From NCBI RefSeq assembly GCF_936927845.1, contig NZ_CAKZHV010000004.1, positions 32,368 to 96,367 of the forward strand: a DNA stretch of 64,000 nt. Reading direction: 5' to 3'. Within the stretch, counting starts at the first letter, position 1. Every line of letters begins with the position of its first letter. The stretch is from an uncultured Sphingomonas sp. (lineage in GTDB: Bacteria > Pseudomonadota > Alphaproteobacteria > Sphingomonadales > Sphingomonadaceae). Below, piece after piece: positions 13,997 through 23,595 of this stretch. Position numbers and translations under genes: made by a program. The notes beneath the pieces are model-generated. The model was not told the DNA's origin, ran no database searches, and worked only from the letters and a program-made list of their open reading frames with translations.

Positions 13997-16075
13997 GTGC
14001 GATTATCGATTGCCGCCCGCGTGTCAATCGCCTGCACAACCGTCGTTGTGCTGGGGATTGCACTGTTGCTGGCGGGCCTAGCGGTCAGCGAAAAGGTCCA
14101 TGACGCCGATCAGCGTATCGTTTCGTTGAGCGAGGCACTGCATAGTCAGGACCGGCACGACCGCGCACAGCGCCACCTGCGGCTGAACATCGGCGATACG
14201 ACCCGCGCCGCCGAGCGCGGCGCCGCGATCCCTGACGCGCGCTGGGCCGCGCTGCTCGCACAGGCGCGCGCGTTCGCCGCATTGCCCGTCACCTTTCCCG
14301 ATCACGATAGCGAGCGCGAAACCGAGCTGATCGCGCATACGCGCGACCTATCGGATCGCTTCGCCGCGCTGTCGATCCACGTGCTGACGGTCGCGCGAAC
14401 GCGGCCAAGGATGATCGGGCGCACGATGCCCAGCTTCGTTGCATCGTTGCGCGAGCTTGAGGCAAGCCGTGCGCGTACCCGCGAAGCGCTGACGCTCGCA
14501 ATCATGCAGGCCGCCGAGCGCAACGGGCGGGAAAGCCGGCACAGCATCCTGCAGGTCCTGATTGGCGGCTTCGTTATCCTGCTGATCATCAGCGCCATGT
14601 CGACGTGGTTGCGCCAGCGTCTGCTGAAACCGATCACGCTCATCGCCCAACGACTGCGTGATTTCGGCGCGGGCGGTGACGATGCCGACGTTCCGGGGAC
14701 CGTGCGCGGTGACGAACTGGGCGACCTGGCGCGCGGGCTTACCGAGTATCGCGGCGCCGTCGAGAGCCGCCGTGTCGCCGAACGTCGCGCCGATTTCCTG
14801 GCACACCACGACATGCTGACCGGGCTTGCCAACCGACTGTTGTTCGAGAACCGGCTCGCGCACGAACTGACGCGCAGCGCGCGCACGGGCGACACGATCG
14901 CGGTCATCGTGGTTGACCTGGACGGGTTCAAGGCGATCAACGATCGTTACGGTCACGCCGGCGGCGACCGGGCATTGAAGCGAGCGGGTGAGCTGCTGTC
15001 TCGCTGCGCGCGCAACGACGATCTGGTCGCGCGCATGGGCGGCGACGAGTTCGCGATCGTGCAGGTGGCACAAGCGCAGCCCGCCGCTGCCGAGGCACTG
15101 CTGTCGCGCATCTACAAAGAGGCTGATCGCGCCGACAGCGGCGATGATGCGCCCGCGATCCGCCTGAGCGCGGGCGTCGCCTTGTCGGAGCCGGGACAGC
15201 GCGGCGACGAATTGTACGAGCTCGCCGACCTGGCGCTTTACCGCGCGAAGGCCGATGGGCGCCACACCGCGCGCTTCTTCAACAAGCATCTGCGCGAAGA
15301 GGAAAGCCTGCGCCTACGGCTCGCACGCGACTTGGAGCAGGCGATCGCGACCGATCAATTGTATCTGGTCTTTCAACCCATCGCCGACGCCGGCAGCTTG
15401 CGCGTCACGGGGCACGAAGCATTGCTGCGCTGGCGACACCCGGTGTTGGGTGAGATCGGACCCGACACGTTCATCCCCATCGCCGAATCGTCCGGGCTGA
15501 TCGCGCCGATCGGCGCCTGGGTCATCGACCATGCGCTGGCCGCGGCGGCGAGTTGGCCCGACACGCTGTCGCTCGCGATCAACCTGTCGCCGCTGCAGTT
15601 CCGCACCGGTGGTCTGGCCGACGACCTGCGCCGTGCCGCGCAGGCACACGGCGTTGCATTGACGCGGCTGGAATTGGAAGTGACCGAGAGCGCGACGTTG
15701 CTCGGTTACCAGCGGGACGAGGTGCTCGCGACGCTGAAAGCATTACAGGCCGATGGCGCACGCGTGGTGATGGACGATTTCGGCACCGGTCACTCGTCCT
15801 TGAGCAACCTCAAGGATTTCGCGTTCAACAAGATCAAGATCGACCGCAGCTTCATCGCCGCAATGGGCGATCACCCGCCCTCCGCCTCGATCGTGCGCGC
15901 GATCATCGGACTGGGCAAAAGCCTGAAGCTGACGATCGTCGCAGAGGGCGTGGAGACAGACGCGCAGTTAGCTCGGCTGCGGCGCTGGGGCTGCGACCAG
16001 GTACAAGGGTATCTGATAGGCCGCCCTGCACGCGAAATTCTGTCGGGCGCCGAACACACGCGAATCACCGCATAG
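13997..16075 (+). CDS. Membrane-bound GGDEF/EAL cyclic-di-GMP enzyme
   Basis: A 692-residue inner-membrane protein from GTG at 13997, preceded by GAGGAGGAG; an in-frame start at 13964 has no ribosome site. A first membrane segment (about 10-30), a periplasmic helical domain, a second segment (about 193-213) and a HAMP-like linker lead to GGDEF at 348-352, with an RNDD inhibitory site five residues before it. The EAL domain begins with the EAL triad at 474-476. It keeps NLSPLQF, TES, DDFGTG, KIDRSF, EGVE and QGY. Both cyclase and phosphodiesterase residues look intact, so it could make or break c-di-GMP. Confidence 0.93.
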   Translation: MRLSIAARVSIACTTVVVLGIALLLAGLAVSEKVHDADQRIVSLSEALHSQDRHDRAQRHLRLNIGDTTRAAERGAAIPDARWAALLAQARAFAALPVTFPDHDSERETELIAHTRDLSDRFAALSIHVLTVARTRPRMIGRTMPSFVASLRELEASRARTREALTLAIMQAAERNGRESRHSILQVLIGGFVILLIISAMSTWLRQRLLKPITLIAQRLRDFGAGGDDADVPGTVRGDELGDLARGLTEYRGAVESRRVAERRADFLAHHDMLTGLANRLLFENRLAHELTRSARTGDTIAVIVVDLDGFKAINDRYGHAGGDRALKRAGELLSRCARNDDLVARMGGDEFAIVQVAQAQPAAAEALLSRIYKEADRADSGDDAPAIRLSAGVALSEPGQRGDELYELADLALYRAKADGRHTARFFNKHLREEESLRLRLARDLEQAIATDQLYLVFQPIADAGSLRVTGHEALLRWRHPVLGEIGPDTFIPIAESSGLIAPIGAWVIDHALAAAASWPDTLSLAINLSPLQFRTGGLADDLRRAAQAHGVALTRLELEVTESATLLGYQRDEVLATLKALQADGARVVMDDFGTGHSSLSNLKDFAFNKIKIDRSFIAAMGDHPPSASIVRAIIGLGKSLKLTIVAEGVETDAQLARLRRWGCDQVQGYLIGRPAREILSGAEHTRITA

Positions 16076-16102
16076 ATCGAGCCAGATCGGCGGCCGGTTC
16101 AA

Positions 16103-17533
16103 TCACGGGCCCTCGTCGCTCGCATGCGTCTCCACACGCAATGCCTTGCCCGCCTTGAACCCCAGCGCCTCGCCAACGCGGTCGTCCCAGCCGTACGGAT
16201 CGTTGCGCACAATCGGCTCGCCGGTGTCGTCGAACAGCACCGTCTGGTAGAGCATCCGCACCGGGATCTGCTTGGGCAGCTTGACGAAGGTTTCCTTGCC
16301 GGTGCCGCGTGCCTGGTGCCACTGGTCGGTCACACCTTCGTCGCGCGCCAGGATTTCGGCGAACCCGAGCGCGTCATCTACGCGAACGCAGCCGTGGCTG
16401 CGCTGACGTTGGATCATCGCGAACAATTGCTTGGCGGGCGTGTCGTGCAGGTAGATCGCGTGGTCGTTCAGCATGTCGAACTTGACGAGGCCGAGCGAGT
16501 TCTTCGGCCCTGGCTGCTGCACCAGCCAGCCGTCCTTGCGCGCGATGTTGTTGGCCTTGAGGTAGGCTGCCCCCTTTGCTGCCGTCTCGCCCTCGATCGA
16601 GCGCGGGATGGTCCAGGTCGGGTTGGCGACGAGGCGGTAGATCGGTGAACCGAGCTGCGGGGTCTCGCGGTCGGGTTCGCCCACCACGACCTTGCGGCTG
16701 TCGGCGATCTTGCCGTCGCGCCAATAGGTCAGCCGCGCCGCGGCAAGATTGACGTCGATCCGCGTCGCGGGCGGCGTCCGTTCGAGCCAGCGCAGCCGTT
16801 CCATCGCGATCGCGACCGCGCGCGCGCGGTCGACGTCGGACATGTTGAGGATCGCGAGCGCCTCGCCGCCGATCACGCCGTCTGGCTTCATGCCGTAATC
16901 GGCCTGCATCCCCTGCACCGCCTTGACCATCGCCGGCGTATATCGCTGGCCCTGCGCGGCGCCCTGATCGAGATAGTCGAGGATGACGAGCTGGCGCGCG
17001 ATCGTGGGGATGCGCGCGTCGGTCGCACCCGGCTTGATCGCATCGCCCGTCACCGGGATGCCGGCGACAGGCGCAGCCGGCGCCTTGCGCAACGCGATAT
17101 AGGCTTTCGACAGCCGCTGGTAATTGTCGTCCGCGGGTGCGAGGCTGGCGAGCCAGCCCTTCACGTCGTTCGCGCGCAGGGCGTTGGCGAGACCCGCGCG
17201 CAAATCCGGGTTAGGGCGCGGCACGGTATAAACGTCGTACAATTTGGTCGGATCGGTCGCGCCGCGTGCCAGTGCGGACGCATAGGCGAGCGCCTGCTTG
17301 GTGAAGCCGGCCTCGTCGCTCGCGTCGCTTGCGAACGACATCTGATCGAGGCCGTGAACGGCGCGGGCGTTGATCGCGTCGCGTAATTGCGCGCGCGTGT
17401 CATTGCTCCACTGCGCGGGGCCCGCCGGCTCGCTCGCGTTCGTGCTCGTTGCTTGATTGTCGGGCGCCACATCGACGCTGCATCCCGCCAGCAGCAACGC
17501 CATCGCCGGCACATGTCCCCAGATCACCCGCAC
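16103..17533 (-). CDS. L,D-transpeptidase, YcbB/LdtD type, putative lipoprotein
   Basis: A 476-residue protein. A signal sequence ending in the lipobox-like LLLAGC anchors it to the envelope. A peptidoglycan-binding-like region (VKAVQGMQADYGMKPDGVIG) precedes the YkuD catalytic domain with HDTPAKQLF and SHGCVRV, where Cys382 is the nucleophile. The enzyme forms 3-3 crosslinks in peptidoglycan or attaches proteins to it. GTG start after GAGGGGAG. Convergent with the GGDEF/EAL gene and divergent from the GH3 gene. A paralogue lies at 42.5 kb. Confidence 0.9.
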   Translation of the reverse strand: MRVIWGHVPAMALLLAGCSVDVAPDNQATSTNASEPAGPAQWSNDTRAQLRDAINARAVHGLDQMSFASDASDEAGFTKQALAYASALARGATDPTKLYDVYTVPRPNPDLRAGLANALRANDVKGWLASLAPADDNYQRLSKAYIALRKAPAAPVAGIPVTGDAIKPGATDARIPTIARQLVILDYLDQGAAQGQRYTPAMVKAVQGMQADYGMKPDGVIGGEALAILNMSDVDRARAVAIAMERLRWLERTPPATRIDVNLAAARLTYWRDGKIADSRKVVVGEPDRETPQLGSPIYRLVANPTWTIPRSIEGETAAKGAAYLKANNIARKDGWLVQQPGPKNSLGLVKFDMLNDHAIYLHDTPAKQLFAMIQRQRSHGCVRVDDALGFAEILARDEGVTDQWHQARGTGKETFVKLPKQIPVRMLYQTVLFDDTGEPIVRNDPYGWDDRVGEALGFKAGKALRVETHASDEGP

Positions 17534-17706
17534 GCCACACTCCCCTCGTTACGTAAGCAGAACGCACGCATCCGAAGTCTGCTCCCGCGGTGCGCGTGCA
17601 AAACGACGACTACGACTGGCAATGCCTTGAGCGGCAGCGGTTCTTATGGTGTGTGCGGGCGAACACGGCCGGGCAGCGATCGCGCGGTTCACGAAGGGGC
17701 AAGAGG

Positions 17707-19992
17707 ATGAAAACGTCGCACGCCGCGCTGATCGGCGCATCATTGCTGGCACTGACGGGGGCTGGCACTGCCGTTGCGCAGCGCACCGCCACCCGCTCAG
17801 GCGCGCGCCCGGCGACGATGCCCGCACCGCGCATCGACGGTGCCGCGGCGCGCGCGCGCGCGCAAGCGATCGTCGCGCGCATGACCGTGGACGAGAAGAT
17901 CGCGCTCGTGCACGGGCTGTTCCCGCCAATGGCAGCCGGCAAGTCTGCCAACGAGCTGATCCCCTCCGCCGGCCATATCGACGGCATACCCCGCCTGGGC
18001 GTGCCGCTGGTGCGCGAGAGCGACGCGTCGCTCGGCGTCGCCAATCAGGTCGAGCAGCGCAAAGGTGACGTCGCGACCGCGCTTCCCTCCGGCCTCGCCA
18101 CCGCGTCGAGCTTCGACCCCGAGATCGCGCGCGCGGGCGGCGCGATGATCGGCAGCGAGGCGCGCGCCAAGCGCTTCAACGTGCTGCTGGCAGGCGGCGT
18201 CAACCTGACGCGCGATCCGTGGAACGGGCGCAACTTCGAGTATCTGGGCGAGGATCCGCTGCTCGCGGGCGAACTGGCGGGCGCGCATATTGCGGGCGTG
18301 CAGTCGAACCGCATTGCCTCCACCATCAAGCATTTCGCACTCAATTCGCAGGAAACCGGCCGCACCGTCGCCGACGCGCGGATCGGTGAGCAGGCGCTCC
18401 GCGAAAGCGACCTGCTCGCGTTCGAACTCGCAATCGAGCGCGGCAACCCCGCCTCGGTCATGTGCGCCTACAACAAGGTCAACGGCGATTGGGCGTGCGA
18501 GAACGACTTCCTGCTCAACCGCGTGCTGAAGCGCGACTGGGGCTATCGCGGCTGGGTGATGAGCGATTGGGGCGCGGTTCACTCGACCGTCAAGGCGGCG
18601 AACGCCGGGCTCGACCAGGAATCGGGACAGGAACTCGATAAGCAAATCTTCTTCGACGCGCCGCTGCGCCAGGCGGTGCAGGCGGGCCAGGTGTCGACGC
18701 AGCGGCTCGACGATATGGTGGTGCGCTACCTGACCGGCCTGATCGAGAGCGGCGCATATGATGCGCCCGTCGCCTCCGCCGCGCAGACGCCGCCCTATGC
18801 CGCCAATGCCGAGATCGCGCAGCGCGCGGCGGAGGCGGGCATCGTGCTGTTGAAGAACGAGGGCAACCTGCTGCCGCTGGCGCGCACCGCGCGCCGCATT
18901 GTGCTGATCGGCGGCTCGGCCGACGTGGGCGTCCTGTCGGGCGGCGGGTCGAGCCAGGTCCGCTCGGTCGGCGGCGCACCGGTCGAGATTCCGTTGTCGA
19001 GCGGCGGCGCCTCGTCGTTCGCGCGCATCACTTATCACGCCTCCTCCCCGCTCAACGCGCTGCGCAAGGCACTGCCCGGCGCGCAGATCAGCTACGTCGA
19101 CGGGCGCAACCTGAACGCGACGCTGGAGGCGGCGAAGAACGCCGACATGGCGATCTTCTTCGCGACGCAGTGGACGACCGAGGCGCAGGACGTCGCCGAC
19201 CTGCGGCTGCCCGACAATCAGGACGCGCTGATCGCAATGGTCGCCAAGGTGCAGCCGAAGACCGTCGCCGTGATGGAGACGGGCGGTCCGGTGCTGATGC
19301 CGTGGCTCGATCAGGTGCCCGCGGTCGTGCAGGCCTGGTATCCGGGACAGCGGGGGGGCGAGGCGATCGCGAGCGTGCTGACCGGGCGCGTCAACCCGTC
19401 GGGCCGCCTGCCGATCACCTTCCCCGCCTCCGCCGCACAGCCCGTGCGCCCCGCCCCGGTCGGGCTCGACCGGCTGAGCTCGCTCGAGGCGCAGGCCGCG
19501 GCCGATCCGGCGCGCGCCGCCAACCTCGTCCTGCCGAGCTTCCCGGTCGAATATGTCGAGGGCTCGGACGTCGGCTATCGCTGGTACGAGAAGAAGGCGA
19601 TGAAGCCGCTGTTCCCGTTCGGCCACGGGCTCAGCTACACCAGCTTCGCGTATCGCAATCCGGTGGTGAGCGGCGGCAAGCGGCTGTCGATCACGTTCGA
19701 CGTCGTCAACACCGGCCGCACCGCGGGCGCCGACGTGCCGCAGATGTACGTGGCGCGTGATGGCGCGAACCAACCGATGCGGCTGGCGGGCTTCACCCGC
19801 GTGATGCTCAAACCCGGCGAGACGCGGCGCGTGACGCTGACCGCGGAGCCGCGCGTCATCGCCGACTATGACACCAAACTGCCGGGCTGGCGCGTGCGCG
19901 CGGGTACCTACCGCGTCGCCCTCGCGCGCGACGCGACCGACCGCACGATGGTGTCGAGCGCGACGCTCGATGCCGCGACCATGAAGCCGTGA
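17707..19992 (+). CDS. Glycoside hydrolase family 3 beta-glucosidase, exported
   Basis: A 761-residue enzyme. I start at ATG 17707, which opens a clear signal peptide (SHAALIGASLLALTGAGTA); the longer frame from 17590 is not convincing. The GH3 barrel has KHFALNSQETGR and VMSDWGAV with the probable nucleophile Asp287. The second alpha/beta domain (AAEAGIVLLKNEGNLLPL) and a C-terminal fibronectin-like domain (FPFGHGLSYTSFAY) follow. It should release glucose or xylose from beta-linked oligosaccharides in the periplasm. No transporter lies directly beside it. Confidence 0.92.
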   Translation: MKTSHAALIGASLLALTGAGTAVAQRTATRSGARPATMPAPRIDGAAARARAQAIVARMTVDEKIALVHGLFPPMAAGKSANELIPSAGHIDGIPRLGVPLVRESDASLGVANQVEQRKGDVATALPSGLATASSFDPEIARAGGAMIGSEARAKRFNVLLAGGVNLTRDPWNGRNFEYLGEDPLLAGELAGAHIAGVQSNRIASTIKHFALNSQETGRTVADARIGEQALRESDLLAFELAIERGNPASVMCAYNKVNGDWACENDFLLNRVLKRDWGYRGWVMSDWGAVHSTVKAANAGLDQESGQELDKQIFFDAPLRQAVQAGQVSTQRLDDMVVRYLTGLIESGAYDAPVASAAQTPPYAANAEIAQRAAEAGIVLLKNEGNLLPLARTARRIVLIGGSADVGVLSGGGSSQVRSVGGAPVEIPLSSGGASSFARITYHASSPLNALRKALPGAQISYVDGRNLNATLEAAKNADMAIFFATQWTTEAQDVADLRLPDNQDALIAMVAKVQPKTVAVMETGGPVLMPWLDQVPAVVQAWYPGQRGGEAIASVLTGRVNPSGRLPITFPASAAQPVRPAPVGLDRLSSLEAQAAADPARAANLVLPSFPVEYVEGSDVGYRWYEKKAMKPLFPFGHGLSYTSFAYRNPVVSGGKRLSITFDVVNTGRTAGADVPQMYVARDGANQPMRLAGFTRVMLKPGETRRVTLTAEPRVIADYDTKLPGWRVRAGTYRVALARDATDRTMVSSATLDAATMKP

Positions 19993-20142
19993 CGCGCGCG
20001 CCGGCGGCGCTCGCGTCGCCCGCATCGCCGCCGGACGAGACGGTGGCGCGCCAGGGCAAGTGGTTCGCTTACTTCCCCGCCTGAGCGAACCAGTCGCCGC
20101 GCCGCACGTTGGGGCTGCACCAACAGTGAATCGGATTTCGGC

Positions 20143-21933
20143 ATGGCGCGGCAGACCAGCGACTTCTTCGTCGAGCGGCTAAAGGCGTGGGGCGTCACGC
20201 GCATCTACGGTTACTCGGGCGACGGCATCAACGGCGTGCTCGGCGCGCTGCAACGCGACAAGGGCAGCCCCGACGCGATCGAGTTCATCCAGGTCCGCCA
20301 CGAGGAGATGGCCGCGTTCATGGCGAGCGCGCATGCCAAGTTCACCGGCGAATTGGGCGTGTGCCTGTCGACCGGCGGGCCGGGTGCGACGCACCTGATC
20401 ACCGGGCTGTACGACGCGAAAAGCGACCACGTTCCCGTCCTCGCGATCGCGGGACAGGCCGAGGTGACGGTGCGTGGTGCCAGCTATCAGCAGGAGCTGA
20501 ACCTCGACCGCATGTTCGCCGATGTGGCGGATTACGTGCAGGAGGTCGGCGCCCCCGCGCAGGTCCGCCACGTCACCGACCGCGCGATCCGCGTGGCGAC
20601 GGCCCGGTGCGGGGTCGGTGTGGTGATCCTGCCCAAGGACGTGCAGGATATGCCGTATGAGGAGCCGAAACAGGCACACGGCTTCACCCGCTCGGGCACC
20701 GGCTACTCGCCGCCGCGCGTCGTGCCTCACGACGCCGATCTGGCACGCGCGGCGGCGATCCTGAACGAAGGGCAGAAGGTCGCGATTCTGATCGGCGCGG
20801 GCGCGCGCGGGGCCGCGGCCGAGGTCGAGCTGGCGGCCGAGAAGCTCGGCGCGGGCGTCGCGAAGGCGTTGCTCGGCAAGGACGTGCTGCCCGACGATCT
20901 GCGCTTCGTCACCGGCGCGGTCGGCCTGCTCGGCACGCAGCCGTCATCGGACATGATCCAGGGCTGCGACACATTGCTGATGATCGGCACCGGCTTCCCC
21001 TGGGCCGAGTTCCTGCCGCCCGACGGGAAGGCGCGCGCGGTGCAGATCGACCTCGCACCCGAGATGCTCGGCCTGCGCTACCCGGTCGACGTCAACCTGC
21101 ACGGCGACGCAGCCGACACGCTGCGCGCGCTGTTGCCGCTCCTCGATCACAAGACCGACCGCGACTGGCAGCAGGGCATCGTGTCGAACATTGAGCAGTG
21201 GCGCGACACGCTCAAGGGCCGCGCGATGGCGGACGCCAAGCCGGTCAACCCGCAACGCGTGGTGTACGATATGTCGCCGCGACTGCCCGATGACGCGATC
21301 GTCACGTCGGACTCGGGCTCGTGCTGCAACTGGTACGCGCGCGACTGGCAGGTGAAGCGTGGGCAGCGCGGCTCGCTGTCGGGCGGGCTCGCGTCGATGG
21401 GCGCGGCGGTCCCCTATGCAATCGCGGCGAAGTTCGCGCATCCGACCCGGCCGGTCGTCGCGCTGGTGGGCGACGGCGCGATGCAGATGAACAACATGGC
21501 CGAACTGATCACGATCCAGAAATACTGGCAGCGCTGGGCCGACCCGCGGCTGGTGGTGTGCGTGTTCAACAACGAGGATCTGAACGAGGTCACCTGGGAG
21601 CAGCGGATCAACGAGGGCAATCCGCGCTTCGACGCGTCGCAGTCGCTGCCCAACGTCCCCTACGCGCGGTTCGCCGAGCTGCTGGGGCTGACCGGCATCT
21701 ACGTCGATGATCCCTCACGACTGGGCGACGCGTGGGACCGCGCACTCACCGCCGATCGTCCGGTGGTGCTCGAGGTCAAGACCGACCCCGATGTCGCGCC
21801 ACTGCCGCCTCACGTCACGCTCCAGCAGGCGAAGGGCTTCCTGTCCTCGCTTGCGGGTGGCGACCGCGGCGGTCCGGGCGTGATGCTGGAAACTGCGCGC
21901 CAGATCATTGGCGGCGTGCGCGAGCGGCTTTGA
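20143..21933 (+). CDS. Thiamine pyrophosphate enzyme, pyruvate oxidase-like
   Basis: A 596-residue protein with the three domains of the acetolactate synthase/pyruvate oxidase family. The activating Glu lies in VRHEEMAAF, the central FAD/nucleotide domain has VAILIGAGARGAA, and the TPP motif runs from GDGAMQMNN to VFNNEDLNEV. Length and the YGYSGDGINGVLGAL start match the proteins usually named TPP-requiring enzyme or PoxB-like; a true acetolactate synthase is less likely because no small subunit is nearby. It probably decarboxylates pyruvate to acetate. It is followed 24 bases later by an aldo/keto reductase gene. Confidence 0.88.
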   Translation: MARQTSDFFVERLKAWGVTRIYGYSGDGINGVLGALQRDKGSPDAIEFIQVRHEEMAAFMASAHAKFTGELGVCLSTGGPGATHLITGLYDAKSDHVPVLAIAGQAEVTVRGASYQQELNLDRMFADVADYVQEVGAPAQVRHVTDRAIRVATARCGVGVVILPKDVQDMPYEEPKQAHGFTRSGTGYSPPRVVPHDADLARAAAILNEGQKVAILIGAGARGAAAEVELAAEKLGAGVAKALLGKDVLPDDLRFVTGAVGLLGTQPSSDMIQGCDTLLMIGTGFPWAEFLPPDGKARAVQIDLAPEMLGLRYPVDVNLHGDAADTLRALLPLLDHKTDRDWQQGIVSNIEQWRDTLKGRAMADAKPVNPQRVVYDMSPRLPDDAIVTSDSGSCCNWYARDWQVKRGQRGSLSGGLASMGAAVPYAIAAKFAHPTRPVVALVGDGAMQMNNMAELITIQKYWQRWADPRLVVCVFNNEDLNEVTWEQRINEGNPRFDASQSLPNVPYARFAELLGLTGIYVDDPSRLGDAWDRALTADRPVVLEVKTDPDVAPLPPHVTLQQAKGFLSSLAGGDRGGPGVMLETARQIIGGVRERL

Positions 21934-21957
21934 ATTCTTACACAAGCGAGAAGCATC

Positions 21958-22938
21958 ATGGACTACACCAAGCTCGGCCAGACCGGCCTCGACGTGTCGC
22001 GATTGTGCCTGGGGTGCATGACCTTCGGGGTGCCGGACCGCGGCAACCACGCCTGGACGTTGGATGAAGAGGCGAGCCGCCCGATCCTGCGCCGCGCGGT
22101 CGAAGGAGGGATAAACTTCTTCGACACCGCCAACGTTTATTCCGACGGCACCTCTGAGGAGATCGTCGGGCGCGCGTTGAAGGAGTTCACGCGCCGCGAC
22201 GAGGTGGTGATCGCGACCAAGGTCCACGGCCGGATGCGCCCGGGTCCGAACGGCGCGGGGCTCAGCCGCAAGGCGATTATGACCGAGATCGACGCGAGCC
22301 TCGCCCGCCTCGGCACCGACTACGTCGACCTCTATCAGATCCACCGCTTCGACTACGATGTGCCGATCGAGGAAACACTCGAAGCGCTGCACGATGTCGT
22401 GAAGGCGGGCAAGGCGCGCTATATCGGCGCGTCGTCAATGTATGCGTGGCAGTTCGCGACCATGCTCCACGTCGCCGAGGCGAACGGCTGGACGCGCTTT
22501 TCGACGATGCAGAACTACCTCAACCTCCTCTACCGCGAGGAGGAGCGCGAGATGCTGCCTTTGTGCGAGGCGGAAGGCGTCGGCGTGATCCCGTGGAGCC
22601 CGCTCGCGCGCGGGCGGCTGACGCGCGACTGGGACGAGACCACCGAGCGGTCGCAGACCGACGTATTCGGCCAGACGCTCTACGTGCACACCGCCGACGC
22701 CGACCGCCGCGTCGTCGAGGAAGTCGCCAGGATCGCCGCCGAACGCGGCGTTCCGCGCGCGCAGGTCGCGCTAGCCTGGGTGCTCGCCAAGCCCGAGGTA
22801 TCCGCCCCGATCGTCGGCGCGTCCAAGGCCGCGCATCTGGACGACGCGATCGCCGCGCTGGAACTCGGGCTGACCGAGAACGAGATCGCGCGACTGGAGG
22901 CGTCCTACGTGCCGCACGCGGTGGTCGGTTTTCGATGA
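21958..22938 (+). CDS. Aldo/keto reductase
   Basis: A 326-residue NADPH-dependent oxidoreductase. The catalytic tetrad is visible: Asp and Tyr in FFDTANVYSDG, Lys in VIATKVHG and His in LYQIHRFD. The NADP-binding end has APIVGASKAAHLDDAIAAL. It resembles the YajO/Tas-like group. GCGAGAAG lies before the ATG. The stop overlaps the nicotinamidase start (ATGA), so the two are co-translated. The substrate is not known. Confidence 0.9.
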   Translation: MDYTKLGQTGLDVSRLCLGCMTFGVPDRGNHAWTLDEEASRPILRRAVEGGINFFDTANVYSDGTSEEIVGRALKEFTRRDEVVIATKVHGRMRPGPNGAGLSRKAIMTEIDASLARLGTDYVDLYQIHRFDYDVPIEETLEALHDVVKAGKARYIGASSMYAWQFATMLHVAEANGWTRFSTMQNYLNLLYREEEREMLPLCEAEGVGVIPWSPLARGRLTRDWDETTERSQTDVFGQTLYVHTADADRRVVEEVARIAAERGVPRAQVALAWVLAKPEVSAPIVGASKAAHLDDAIAALELGLTENEIARLEASYVPHAVVGFR

Positions 22939-23561
22939 CCGTCAAGACGGACGCACTGGTCATCGTCGACCCGCAGGTCGACTTCTGCCCCGGCGGCAGT
23001 TTGGCGGTCATGGACGGCGACGTCGTGATGTCGCCGATTTCAGCACTCGCGCGCGACTTCGCGCACGTCGTCGTGACGCAGGATTGGCACCCGGCCGGCC
23101 ATTCGTCGTTCGCGAGCACTCATCCGGGCAGGCAGCCGTTCGAGACGATCGCGATGCCCTACGGCGAGCAGGTGCTGTGGCCCGACCATTGCATCCAGGG
23201 CACGCCCGGCGCAGACTTTCACCCCGCGGTCGCGGAGGCGGTCGCGCGCGCCGACCTGATCGTGCGCAAGGGCAGCAATCCCGCGGTCGACAGCTATTCC
23301 GCCTTTTTCGAGAACGATCGTGCGACGCGGACGGGGCTCGCCGGCGCGCTGCGCGACCGCGGGGTGACCCGCTGCGTGTTCGTCGGGCTCGCCTACGACT
23401 TCTGCGTCGCCTGGTCAGCACTCGATGCGAGGCGCGAGGGCTTCGAGGCGGTGGTGTTGAAAGATCGCACGCTCGCGATCGCGATGCCGCTGGCGCGCGG
23501 CACGACGATCGACGCGGCGGAGGAACAGTTCGCGGCGGCAGGTGTGGCGACCAGCATGTGA
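22935..23561 (+). CDS. pncA: Nicotinamidase
   Basis: A 208-residue isochorismatase-fold hydrolase that converts nicotinamide to nicotinate for NAD salvage. Visible residues are Asp in VDPQVDFCPGG, the metal ligands in TQDWHPAGHSSF, Lys in VRKGSNP and the nucleophilic Cys in YDFCVAWS. Length fits bacterial PncA. It overlaps the aldo/keto reductase gene and is probably in one operon with it and the TPP enzyme. Confidence 0.93.
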   Translation: MTVKTDALVIVDPQVDFCPGGSLAVMDGDVVMSPISALARDFAHVVVTQDWHPAGHSSFASTHPGRQPFETIAMPYGEQVLWPDHCIQGTPGADFHPAVAEAVARADLIVRKGSNPAVDSYSAFFENDRATRTGLAGALRDRGVTRCVFVGLAYDFCVAWSALDARREGFEAVVLKDRTLAIAMPLARGTTIDAAEEQFAAAGVATSM

Positions 23562-23595
23562 TTGCGCGGCGGCGCGTGCGCGGTAAAGCGGCACC

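Noticed and set aside
17797..20025. A 742-residue open frame antisense to the GH3 gene, and similar long frames opposite the TonB receptor (29774-31741) and the primase
   Set aside because: They lie opposite genes with clear domains, have Arg/His/Ala-rich low-quality sequence and no ribosome sites; they follow from high GC content.
19989..20084. A 31-residue frame overlapping the GH3 stop (GTGA), ending WFAYFPA
   Set aside because: No ribosome site, Pro/Ala-rich sequence and no support beyond the overlap; possibly a gene remnant.
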